Shown here: positions 1 to 5,427 of the stretch, piece after piece
Numbering within the stretch: the stretch's first letter is position 1
How the letters are laid out: each line of letters opens with the position of its first letter
Assembly: GCA_030648135.1 (NCBI GenBank)
Contig: JAUSIF010000388.1
Span: forward strand, 1-10,192
Reading direction: 5' to 3'
DNA length: 10,192 nucleotides
Source of the DNA: Xanthobacteraceae bacterium
GTDB taxonomy: Bacteria; Pseudomonadota; Alphaproteobacteria; Rhizobiales; Xanthobacteraceae
The notes under the pieces: model-generated
The model's input: only the letters and a program-made list of their open reading frames with translations
What the model was told of the DNA's origin: nothing
Databases searched by the model: none
Translations under genes and position numbers: made by a program

Positions 1-523
1 GAATACCGAAACGTTCGCGCAGCGGCGTGGTAAGGAGGCCCGAGCGGGTGGTGGCGCCGATGAGTGTGAAACGGGCAAGGTCGATCTTGACCGAGCGCGC
101 GCCCGGCCCTTCGCCGATGATGAGGTCGAGCTGATAGTCCTCCATGGCCGGATAGAGGATTTCCTCGATCGCCGGATTGAGCCGGTGAATCTCGTCGATG
201 AACAGCACGTCGCGGTCCTCGAGATTGGTCAAGAGTGCGGCGAGATCGCCGGCCTTGGCGATGACGGGACCCGAGGTGGCGCGGAAATTGACGTTGAGTT
301 CGCGGGCGATGATCTGGGCGAGCGTGGTCTTGCCGAGGCCGGGCGGGCCCACGAGCAAAACGTGATCGAGCGCCTCTTTGCGGGTGCGCGCGGCCTCGAT
401 GAAGACACCGAGATTGGCGCAGGCCTGGGCCTGGCCGATGAATTCGGCGAGCCGCTGCGGCCGCAGGCTCGGCTCGGCCGCGTCTTCTTCGCGGCGCTCG
501 GGGGCGACCAGACGCGCGCTCAC
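1..523 (-). CDS. ruvB: Holliday junction branch-migration ATPase RuvB, N-terminal half (runs off window)
   Basis: RuvB is the hexameric AAA+ motor that pumps DNA through the RuvA-bound Holliday junction during recombinational repair in the cytoplasm. The 174 codons present are about half of the usual 340-350 residue protein. Visible motifs are Walker A GPPGLGKT (residues 59-66), Walker B VLFIDEIH (106-113), the RuvB-typical SGPVIAKAGDLAALLT stretch (84-99) and the sensor-1 segment GATTRSG (156-162). The reading frame is open to the window edge, so the rest of the AAA+ module and the winged-helix domain lie outside. The start is a GTG at 523-521 that overlaps the ruvA stop as GTGA (4 bp). This fits translational coupling and gives a normal RuvB N-terminus (MSARLVAPERREED). 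It is the last gene of the yebC-ruvCAB order. I see no truncation other than the window boundary. Confidence 0.97.
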   Translation of the reverse strand, partial: MSARLVAPERREEDAAEPSLRPQRLAEFIGQAQACANLGVFIEAARTRKEALDHVLLVGPPGLGKTTLAQIIARELNVNFRATSGPVIAKAGDLAALLTNLEDRDVLFIDEIHRLNPAIEEILYPAMEDYQLDLIIGEGPGARSVKIDLARFTLIGATTRSGLLTTPLRERFGI

Positions 524-1137
524 TTCGCCAATTCCTTCAAGCTGGTACGGATCAACGTCTCGGTAGTGGCGCCCTCACCCGCCGTGCGTACCGCAGCGGC
601 AACGGCGATGCTCGCCTGAATCTCGCCATAACCGAGATGGACGAGCGCCGATACCGCGTCGGCGACCGGCTGCGGCGCGCGCCGCTCGGAAATATCGCCC
701 TGCAACCGCACCACCGCCGGATCGACGCTGGCGTAGGCCGGCGCCTTGTCCTTGAGCTCGACCACGATGCGTTGCGCGAGCTTCGGCCCGACGCCGGGCG
801 TGCGCGAAATTTGCGCCTTATCGCCGAGCGCTATGGCGTTGGCGATCTCGGCGATCTTCAAGGTCGAGAGCACCGCGAGCGCGACCTTGGCGCCCACCCC
901 CTGCACCTGGGTCAAGAGCCGGAACCATTCGCGCTCCAGGCCGATGGCGAAGCCGTAAAGCCTGATCTGGTCCTCCCGCACCCAAGTTTCGATCGCGAGC
1001 GTCGCCGCCTCGCCCGCCGCCGGCAAAGCCTGCAGCGTGCGCGCCGAGCAATGCACCAGATAGCCAACGCCGTGCACGTCGATGACGACGGAGTCTTCGC
1101 CGAAATTGTCGATCACGCCGGAGAGCTTGCCGATCAT
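520..1137 (-). CDS. ruvA: Holliday junction branch-migration complex subunit RuvA
   Basis: RuvA is the tetrameric junction-binding subunit that holds the Holliday junction in a square-planar form and recruits RuvB. The 205-residue length is normal for the family. Domain I (about 1-63) is the OB-fold beginning MIGKLSGVIDNFGEDSVVIDV and carries the acidic-pin residues E55 and D56 within REDQIRLYGF, at the same numbering as in the E. coli protein. Domain II has two helix-hairpin-helix motifs, around QGVGAKVALAVLS (79-91) and TPGVGPKLAQRIVVELKDK (113-131). Domain III (about 155-205) is the RuvB-contacting three-helix bundle, joined by a linker near 135-155. The ATG at 1137 overlaps the ruvC stop as ATGA, and the TGA at 522-520 overlaps the ruvB GTG, so three genes are linked by 4-bp overlaps. 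Confidence 0.98.
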   Translation of the reverse strand: MIGKLSGVIDNFGEDSVVIDVHGVGYLVHCSARTLQALPAAGEAATLAIETWVREDQIRLYGFAIGLEREWFRLLTQVQGVGAKVALAVLSTLKIAEIANAIALGDKAQISRTPGVGPKLAQRIVVELKDKAPAYASVDPAVVRLQGDISERRAPQPVADAVSALVHLGYGEIQASIAVAAAVRTAGEGATTETLIRTSLKELAK

Positions 1138-1646
1138 GGCCGGCCTCCGGCCGCGAGCCGAAGCGCGGGTGCGCTGCGATGATGCGCGTGGGTGATGGCG
1201 ATGGCGAGCGCGTCGGCGGCGTCTTCGGTCGCAGGGTCCGCTTTCGGCAGCAGCACTTTCACCATCATGCGCACCTGCGCCTTCTCGGCGCGACCGGCGC
1301 CGACGATCGATTTCTTCACGAGGTTCGGCGCATATTCGGCGACCGGCAAGCCCGCTTGCGCCGGAACGAACAGTACAATCCCGCGCGCCTGGCCAAGCTT
1401 CAGCGCGCCGCGGGAATCGGCATTGACGAAGGTCTCCTCCACCGCCGCCTCGTCCGGGCTGTAGCGCGCGACCACGGCGGCAAGCCCTTGGTGCAATTCC
1501 GCCAGCCGCACCGCCAGGTCGGCTTCCTTGTCGGTCTCCACCGAGCCGCAGGCCACATAGGAAAGCGCATTGCCGGCAATTTCCACCACCCCCCAGCCGG
1601 TGCGGCGGAGACCGGGATCGAGACCGAGAATGCGGACGGGCTTCAT
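1134..1646 (-). CDS. ruvC: Crossover junction endodeoxyribonuclease RuvC
   Basis: RuvC is the dimeric, Mg-dependent RNase H-fold resolvase that nicks Holliday junctions symmetrically, with RuvAB. The protein has 170 residues, typical length. The acidic catalytic set is complete: D10 in ILGLDPG, E70 in AAVEETF, and D142 and D145 in TEDAADALAIA, corresponding to D7, E66, D138 and D141 of E. coli RuvC. Basic residues K111 and K112 (NLVKKSIVG) and K122 sit in the usual DNA-contact stretch. The ATG at 1646 gives the canonical N-terminus MKPVRILGLDPG. No strong Shine-Dalgarno is visible, which suits a gene inside an operon. It follows yebC by 28 bp with no terminator between them and overlaps ruvA by 4 bp. 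Confidence 0.98.
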   Translation of the reverse strand: MKPVRILGLDPGLRRTGWGVVEIAGNALSYVACGSVETDKEADLAVRLAELHQGLAAVVARYSPDEAAVEETFVNADSRGALKLGQARGIVLFVPAQAGLPVAEYAPNLVKKSIVGAGRAEKAQVRMMVKVLLPKADPATEDAADALAIAITHAHHRSAPALRLAAGGRP

Positions 1647-1674
1647 GCGCGAATCGGACCGGTTCGACCCGATA

Positions 1675-2421
1675 TTACGCGCTCAGCTTGGCGAGTAGGG
1701 CGTCGGAAATCTCGAAATTGGCATAGACGTTCTGGACGTCGTCGTTGTCCTCGAGCGTCTCGATGAGCTTCAAGAGCTTCTCGCCCTCCTCGTCGCCCAC
1801 CGGGACGCTGTTCTGCGGCCGCCACATCAGCCCGCTCTTGCGCGGCTCGCCGAACTTCGCCTCCAGCGCGCGGGCAACCTCGTGCAGGCTTTCGGGTGCG
1901 CAGATCACCTCGTGGCCGGCCGCGGAGGAGGAAACGTCTTCGGCGCCGGCTTCAATCGCCGCCTCCAGCATGGCGTTGGCCGAGGCCTTGTCCGCGTCGT
2001 ATTGCACGACCCCCATGCGGCTGAACATGAAGGAGACCGCGCCGGTCTCGGCCAGGCTGCCGCCGTTCTTGGTGAAATAGGAGCGCACCTCGGAGGCGGT
2101 GCGGTTGCGGTTGTCGGTGAGCGCCTCGACGATGATGGCGACCCCGCCCGGCCCGTAGCCCTCGTAGCGAATCTCGTCGTAGTTCTCGCCCTCTCCGCCC
2201 TGCGATTTCTTGATCGCGCGCTCGATATTGTCCTTCGGCATGTTCTCGGCGCGCGCCGCCAGCATGGCCGCGCGCAGGCGTGGATTGAACGCCGGGTCCG
2301 GCATGCCGAGCTTGGCCGAGACCGTGATTTCGCGCGCGAGCTTGCCGAACAGCTTGGCGCGGGCCGCGTCCGCCCGGCCCTTCTTGTGCATGATGTTCTT
2401 GAATTGCGAATGGCCGGCCAT
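1675..2421 (-). CDS. yebC: YebC/PmpR/TACO1-family protein
   Basis: This is a cytoplasmic protein of the YebC family. Members have been described as DNA-binding transcriptional regulators (PmpR) and, more recently, as translation factors acting on ribosomes stalled at proline-rich stretches; mitochondrial TACO1 is a relative. The 248-residue length is typical. The family N-terminus MAGHSQFKNIMHKKGRADA is present, followed by the conserved NMPKDNIERAIKK helix (60-72) and a central YEGYGPGGVAIIVEALTDN block (86-104) leading into NGGSLAETGAVSFMF (119-133). A GGAGG Shine-Dalgarno at 2430-2426 with a 4-nt spacer fixes the ATG at 2421. yebC directly upstream of ruvC is a widespread bacterial arrangement, and here the gap is only 28 bp, so it probably leads the operon. 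The sequence cannot tell which molecular role applies here. Confidence 0.97.
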   Translation of the reverse strand: MAGHSQFKNIMHKKGRADAARAKLFGKLAREITVSAKLGMPDPAFNPRLRAAMLAARAENMPKDNIERAIKKSQGGEGENYDEIRYEGYGPGGVAIIVEALTDNRNRTASEVRSYFTKNGGSLAETGAVSFMFSRMGVVQYDADKASANAMLEAAIEAGAEDVSSSAAGHEVICAPESLHEVARALEAKFGEPRKSGLMWRPQNSVPVGDEEGEKLLKLIETLEDNDDVQNVYANFEISDALLAKLSA

Positions 2422-2447
2422 CTCGCCTCCGGGCGTTCTGCATCGCG

Positions 2448-2475
2448 TTATAGGTCGATGGCGGACGAAAATAAA
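2448..2475 (-). promoter_or_regulatory. Possible promoter of the yebC-ruvCAB operon
   Basis: On the minus strand a CTATAA (2453-2448) resembles a sigma-70 -10 box. A weak -35-like TTTATT (2475-2470) stands 16 bp upstream. A transcript would start near 2441 and leave a leader of about 20 nt that includes the GGAGG. The position is sensible, between the terminator of the upstream DUF465 gene and yebC, but the -35 match is poor, so this is tentative. Confidence 0.3.
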
Positions 2476-2491
2476 GAAAGGGCGGAGCCGA

Positions 2492-2527
2492 CAAAAACGA
2501 AACCGCCGATCGACGGACCGGCGGCTT
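2492..2527 (-). terminator. Rho-independent terminator after the minus-strand DUF465 gene
   Basis: Read on the minus strand, AAGCCGCCG (2527-2519) pairs with CGGCGGTTT (2508-2500), a 9-bp stem with one G-U pair and a 10-nt loop. A CGTTTTTG tract follows at 2499-2492. It starts 25 bp past the TGA of the 2552-2737 gene and separates that gene from yebC, so the two are probably separate transcription units. Confidence 0.7.
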
Positions 2528-2551
2528 CAGCTCAGTGGCCGGGTCGGGGGA

Positions 2552-2737
2552 TCAGTGCACGGTTCCCTCGACTTCGTGCCGCAACCGCTCGATCTCGTCC
2601 TTCACTTGCAGCTTACGTCGCTTCAACTCCGACAGCTTGAGCGTATTGGTTCCCGGATGCGCAAGCTCTTCCTTGATCTCGCGCTCCAGTGCCTGGTGTT
2701 GACGCTCTAGGTCGACAAGCTGCGCCTGCATGGACAT
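2552..2737 (-). CDS. Small DUF465 (YdcH-like) coiled-coil protein
   Basis: This encodes 61 residues, nearly all predicted alpha-helical coiled coil. It has the DUF465 signature: an N-terminal LERQHQALEREI heptad segment, a turn at LAHPGTN (25-31), then SELKRRKLQVKDEIERL. The function of the family is unknown; E. coli YdcH is a member. No signal peptide or membrane segment is seen, so it should be cytoplasmic. The frame extends upstream to 2836, but the ATG at 2737 is chosen because an AGGGAGAG Shine-Dalgarno lies about 9 nt upstream and because it gives the usual family length. The MSM N-terminus has a second in-frame ATG two codons later, also possible. It is divergent from a second DUF465 gene at 2959, with 221 bp between the starts, and has its own terminator downstream. 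Confidence 0.85.
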   Translation of the reverse strand: MSMQAQLVDLERQHQALEREIKEELAHPGTNTLKLSELKRRKLQVKDEIERLRHEVEGTVH

Positions 2738-2886
2738 GGATGCGATCTCTCCCTGTTCGGGGTCCGACCCGGCGAGTTTGCCATGGCGGCCGCTCGAAGT
2801 CGACGGAGGCAGGCGTGCTGCGGCGCAATAATCCACTGTGGACGCTTGCCGATCGGCTGCCGGCCCGCCGCATAGGCTGCGCTTGC

Positions 2887-2915
2887 TTGCGAGTAGCGGA
2901 AGCGGGCGCGATACT
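2887..2915 (+). promoter_or_regulatory. Possible sigma-70 promoter for the plus-strand DUF465 gene
   Basis: TTGCGA (2887-2892) and GATACT (2910-2915) are separated by 17 bp, the preferred spacing. Transcription would start near 2922, about 37 nt upstream of the ATG at 2959. Both hexamers are imperfect and the region is GC-rich, so this is a moderate-to-weak call. Confidence 0.35.
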
Positions 2916-2958
2916 TGCGGAGCGGTCGGCGGGCACAGCCGAGGCGCGGCGGCGGGCT

Positions 2959-3165
2959 ATGAACGCAGAGGAAGAACGCGAACTCCGTGCAGAGTTGGAG
3001 CGGCTGAAGCAGGAGCACCGCGACCTCGATTCCGCGATCGAGGCGCTCCTGGCCGTGCCCGGATACGACCGGCTACAGGTGCAGCGCCTCAAGAAACGCA
3101 AGCTGCAGCTGCGCGACCAGATCAGCCGGATCGAGGATCAGCTTTTTCCCGACATCATCGCTTGA
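2959..3165 (+). CDS. Small DUF465 (YdcH-like) coiled-coil protein, second paralogue
   Basis: This 68-residue, highly charged helical protein contains LERLKQEHRDLDSAIEALL, a VPGYDRLQ turn (33-40) and VQRLKKRKLQLRDQISRIED. The turn plus L-K-x-R-K-L-Q-x-x-D pattern is shared with the 2552-2737 product (ELKRRKLQVKDEI), so the two are paralogues of DUF465. The second protein has a longer, Glu/Arg-rich N-terminus and a hydrophobic LFPDIIA tail. The function is unknown. The ATG at 2959 gives the right family length; the upstream Shine-Dalgarno is weak (GGCGGG). In-frame codons upstream give low-complexity sequence unlike the family. It is convergent with the peroxiredoxin gene; the 28-bp gap holds only a short 5-bp GC hairpin (3169-3182) without a T-tract. 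Confidence 0.85.
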   Translation: MNAEEERELRAELERLKQEHRDLDSAIEALLAVPGYDRLQVQRLKKRKLQLRDQISRIEDQLFPDIIA

Positions 3166-3193
3166 ATGCCGGCCCGCGCCGGACGGCGAAAGG

Positions 3194-3679
3194 TCACAGC
3201 GATTTCATCAGATTGTCGGCGCTGGTAACCTCGGCCTTGCCGGTCTCCGTCTCGATGTTGAGCACCTTCACCACGCCGTCCTCGACCAGCATGGCATAGC
3301 GTTTCGAGCGCACGCCGCCCATGCCGCGCTCGCTGGCGTCATAATTGAGCCCGATCGCCTTGGCGAATTCGCCGTTACCGTCGGCGAGGAAGAGAATCTT
3401 GCCCTCGCCGCCGCTCGCCTTGCCCCAGGCATTCATCACCCAATGGTCGTTGACGGCGGTGACCACGATCGCATCGACGCCCTTGGCGCGGATCGCTTGG
3501 GCCTTTTCGACGTAGCCCGGCAGATGATTCTTGCTGCAGGTCGCGGTGAAGGCGCCGGGCATACCCACCAGCACCACCCGCTTGCCCTTGAAGACTTCGC
3601 TGGTGGTGCGCGGCGTGGGTCCCTCGGCCGTCACCACGCGGAACGTCGCATCGGGAAGTTTGTCGCCGACCTTAATCAT
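3194..3679 (-). CDS. Peroxiredoxin (redoxin/Prx5-like family)
   Basis: This cytoplasmic thiol peroxidase reduces H2O2 or organic hydroperoxides. The 161-residue length matches the Prx5/redoxin family. The active-site segment MPGAFTATCSKNHLPGYV (40-57) holds the peroxidatic C48 in the P-x3-T-x2-C pattern (P41, T45, C48). Further family blocks are VTAVNDHWVMNAWGK and FLADGNGEFAKAIGL, and the later ERGMGGVRSKRYAMLVEDGVV contains the conserved Arg. C48 is the only cysteine, so there is no intramolecular resolving Cys. Recycling must use an external thiol such as glutathione/glutaredoxin or thioredoxin (inference). The start ATG at 3679 gives MIKVGDKLPD, the usual N-terminus; the Shine-Dalgarno is weak. 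It lies 167 bp downstream of the DsbD-domain gene on the same strand, with a repeat element between them. Confidence 0.95.
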   Translation of the reverse strand: MIKVGDKLPDATFRVVTAEGPTPRTTSEVFKGKRVVLVGMPGAFTATCSKNHLPGYVEKAQAIRAKGVDAIVVTAVNDHWVMNAWGKASGGEGKILFLADGNGEFAKAIGLNYDASERGMGGVRSKRYAMLVEDGVVKVLNIETETGKAEVTSADNLMKSL

Positions 3680-3745
3680 GGTCTTGTCCGTTCGTTGCTG
3701 GAAAGCCGGAACGCCGGCCGAGCCTATCCTATTGCGTCAGGCATT

Positions 3746-3850
3746 CTAGACCGCAATCGATTGAGATTGAATCGGGATCGCGGTCTAGCTTTTTGATTGA
3801 GCATGATCTTTTCCGAAAACCGGTTCCCACTTTTCGGGATCATGCTCTAG
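3746..3850. repeat. Dispersed palindromic repeat, two adjacent hairpins
   Basis: The first palindrome has outer arms CTAGACCGC (3746-3754) and GCGGTCTAG (3780-3788), with inner arms CGATT (3758-3762) and AATCG (3770-3774). The second has outer arms GAGCATGATC (3799-3808) and GATCATGCTC (3838-3847), a TTTT bulge (3809-3812), and inner arms CCGAAAA (3813-3819) and TTTTCGG (3831-3837) around an 11-nt loop. Both are perfect in their arms. The GAGCATGATC palindrome is, from my memory of Bradyrhizobium/Rhodopseudomonas-type genomes, a very common intergenic repeat. The element ends CTCTAG, and that TAG is the stop codon of the DsbD-domain gene. There is no U-tract in the minus direction, so it is not a classical terminator, though its RNA could protect the upstream mRNA 3' end. 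Confidence 0.85.
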
Positions 3851-4698
3851 TCGAGCGGGGCTTCGACCTCGATGGCCTCGCTGCCTGCGACCAAAGTGAA
3901 TTTCAGCTTGGCGGGGAAGCTGCCGGGCTTCATGCCGGGCGGAGCGCCGTCGATCGGAACGGTGAAACGGGCGCGGCCGCCCTTGGCCTCGATCTTCTCC
4001 GGGAGCGGCAAGGCCCAGTCCTCGGTCGGACCCTCGGCAAAAAGGTCGAAGCCCGTTCCGGCCGGAACCGCGACCTCGACCAGCGCGCGCGGCTCCTTGC
4101 CCCGTTCGAGCCGCACGCTGAGGACGCCGAGGCCTTTGCTTTCGCCGAGCTTCATGGGCTTCGGCACGCGCGCCTCGGCCGCTTCGATCGCGGAAAGGGG
4201 AGCGCCGCCGCCGGCCGGGACCTCGATCTCCAGCCGGACTTCGGCCGGCACGCACAGCTTCTCGCATACGGCGAAATCGAGCTTCAGGCGGAGTTTCACC
4301 GGCCGCGCCGGATCGGCCGGACGGATACGCAGGGGAAAGACGACGCTGTCCAAGTATCCGATGATCTTCGGCCCGCCGGCCTCCACCATGCGTTCCGGCG
4401 CCGGAAACCTGACCTCGATTGCGGCGAGATTGTCCGAGCCCGACCAATCGAAGCGCGGCGGGACGCCGGCATCGCCCGGATAGCGCCAATAGGTGTGCCA
4501 TCCGCGCGCGATCCGGATTTCGATGCCGCCGCGCAAATACACAGGCCCGCTCGCCTTGACGGGATCGGCGGCGAGAAGTCGCACCATGGCCTGGCCGGCG
4601 TCGGCCCAGGGTGATTCGACGGCGGATGACGCCCCCGGGAACATCAAAATGCCGCCACCGAGTGCGCCGATCAGCGTGAAACAAGGTCCTCGAAGCAT
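3847..4698 (-). CDS. Exported stand-alone DsbD N-terminal (alpha) domain protein
   Basis: This is predicted to be a periplasmic thiol-redox protein related to the N-terminal domain of DsbD/ScsB. It has 283 residues from the ATG at 4698. The N-terminus MLRGPCFTLIGALGGGILMF-PGASSA is a signal peptide with likely cleavage after A26. The mature part has the family block RGWHTYWRYPGDAGVPPRF (66-83) and a redox pair C145/C149 in AVCEKLCVPAEV. There is no transmembrane beta domain or thioredoxin gamma domain, so a separate electron donor is needed, or the protein serves as a metal/copper-tolerance or disulfide-corrector accessory. An in-frame TTG at 4734 would extend it by 12 charged residues and weaken the signal peptide; I prefer 4698. 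The TAG stop lies in the edge of the adjacent repeat. It is divergent from yqgE and upstream of the peroxiredoxin. Confidence 0.85.
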   Translation of the reverse strand: MLRGPCFTLIGALGGGILMFPGASSAVESPWADAGQAMVRLLAADPVKASGPVYLRGGIEIRIARGWHTYWRYPGDAGVPPRFDWSGSDNLAAIEVRFPAPERMVEAGGPKIIGYLDSVVFPLRIRPADPARPVKLRLKLDFAVCEKLCVPAEVRLEIEVPAGGGAPLSAIEAAEARVPKPMKLGESKGLGVLSVRLERGKEPRALVEVAVPAGTGFDLFAEGPTEDWALPLPEKIEAKGGRARFTVPIDGAPPGMKPGSFPAKLKFTLVAGSEAIEVEAPLD

Positions 4699-4739
4699 GA
4701 TTTCTTTTAAGCCTTCGCCACATTTCCGGCCCAAGCACG

Positions 4740-4761
4740 TTCGCGTGATAATGCACGCGAA
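4740..4761. promoter_or_regulatory. Perfect inverted repeat in divergent intergenic region (possible operator)
   Basis: TTCGCGTG (4740-4747) and CACGCGAA (4754-4761) form a perfect 8-bp inverted repeat around ATAATG, midway between the divergent starts at 4698 and 4807. The spacer includes a -10-like GATAAT (4747-4752) on the plus strand. Size, symmetry and position suit a dimeric repressor site. No regulator can be named, and a chance CG-rich palindrome is possible. Confidence 0.35.
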
Positions 4762-4806
4762 TCAGGCGGCGTTTGCATCGTCGGCGCGCCGGGTTAGTCT
4801 TTTGCC

Positions 4807-5424
4807 ATGAGGATCGGTCACACCAAGATCGAAGCCACGCGGCGGCCCGGCTATCTCGATGGCCAGGTGCTCGTCGCCATGCCGACCATGCGGGATGACC
4901 GCTTCGCCCATTCGGTGATTTATCTCTGCGCCCACTCCTCCGAGGGCGCCATGGGGATCGTCGTCAACCATCCCGCTCCCCACATCAATTTCGGCGATCT
5001 CCTGGTGCAGCTCGATGTGATCCCGGCCGTCAACTTGATCGAGCTGCCGCAGCGCGCAGGTAGCGTGCGCGTGCTCAAGGGCGGCCCGGTCGAAACCGGG
5101 CGCGGCTTCGTGCTGCATTCCGCCGACTTCTTCATCGAGAACTCGACCTTGCCGATCGACGACGGCATCTGCTTGACCGCGACGCTCGACATCTTGAAGG
5201 CGATCGCCCGCGGCCAGGGCCCCAAAAGCGCGGTGCTGGCGCTGGGCTACGCCGGCTGGGCCGCCGGCCAGCTGGAGAGCGAAATCCACGCCAACGGCTG
5301 GCTCAACTGCGACGCCGATGCGGAACTGATCTTCGGTCAGAACGTCGAGGGGAAATACGAGCAGGCGCTGCGCAAGATCGGCATCGATCCGGCCAAGCTC
5401 TCCTCCTACGCCGGCCACGCCTGA
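4807..5424 (+). CDS. YqgE/AlgH family protein (DUF179)
   Basis: This 205-residue protein belongs to the widespread UPF0301/YqgE family, whose biochemical role is unsettled; AlgH was named for a link to alginate regulation in Pseudomonas. Family blocks are clear: LDGQVLVAMPTMRDDRFAHSVIYL (17-40), EGAMGIVVNHPA (46-57), a VLKGGPVETGRGFVLH block (89-104), and ALGYAGWAAGQLESEI (145-160), followed by the conserved W165 (NGWL). No signal peptide or membrane segment is visible, so it should be cytoplasmic. The ATG at 4807 gives an N-terminus about 20 residues longer than that of E. coli YqgE. A later ATG (codon 25) would remove the conserved first block, so the first is kept. No clear Shine-Dalgarno precedes it. 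It is convergent with the EAL gene, only 3 bp apart at the stops. Confidence 0.95.
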   Translation: MRIGHTKIEATRRPGYLDGQVLVAMPTMRDDRFAHSVIYLCAHSSEGAMGIVVNHPAPHINFGDLLVQLDVIPAVNLIELPQRAGSVRVLKGGPVETGRGFVLHSADFFIENSTLPIDDGICLTATLDILKAIARGQGPKSAVLALGYAGWAAGQLESEIHANGWLNCDADAELIFGQNVEGKYEQALRKIGIDPAKLSSYAGHA

Positions 5425-5427
5425 TCG

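Noticed and set aside
3169..3182. Short CCGGC-CCGC-GCCGG hairpin between convergent DUF465 and peroxiredoxin genes
   Set aside because: Only 5 bp of stem and no T-tract on either strand; not enough for a terminator call.
3785..4756. Long minus-strand open frame (about 320 codons) overlapping the DsbD-domain gene in another frame
   Set aside because: Its translation is Arg/Gly-rich low-complexity sequence typical of shifted frames in GC-rich DNA, while the 3847-4698 frame has a signal peptide and a recognisable domain.
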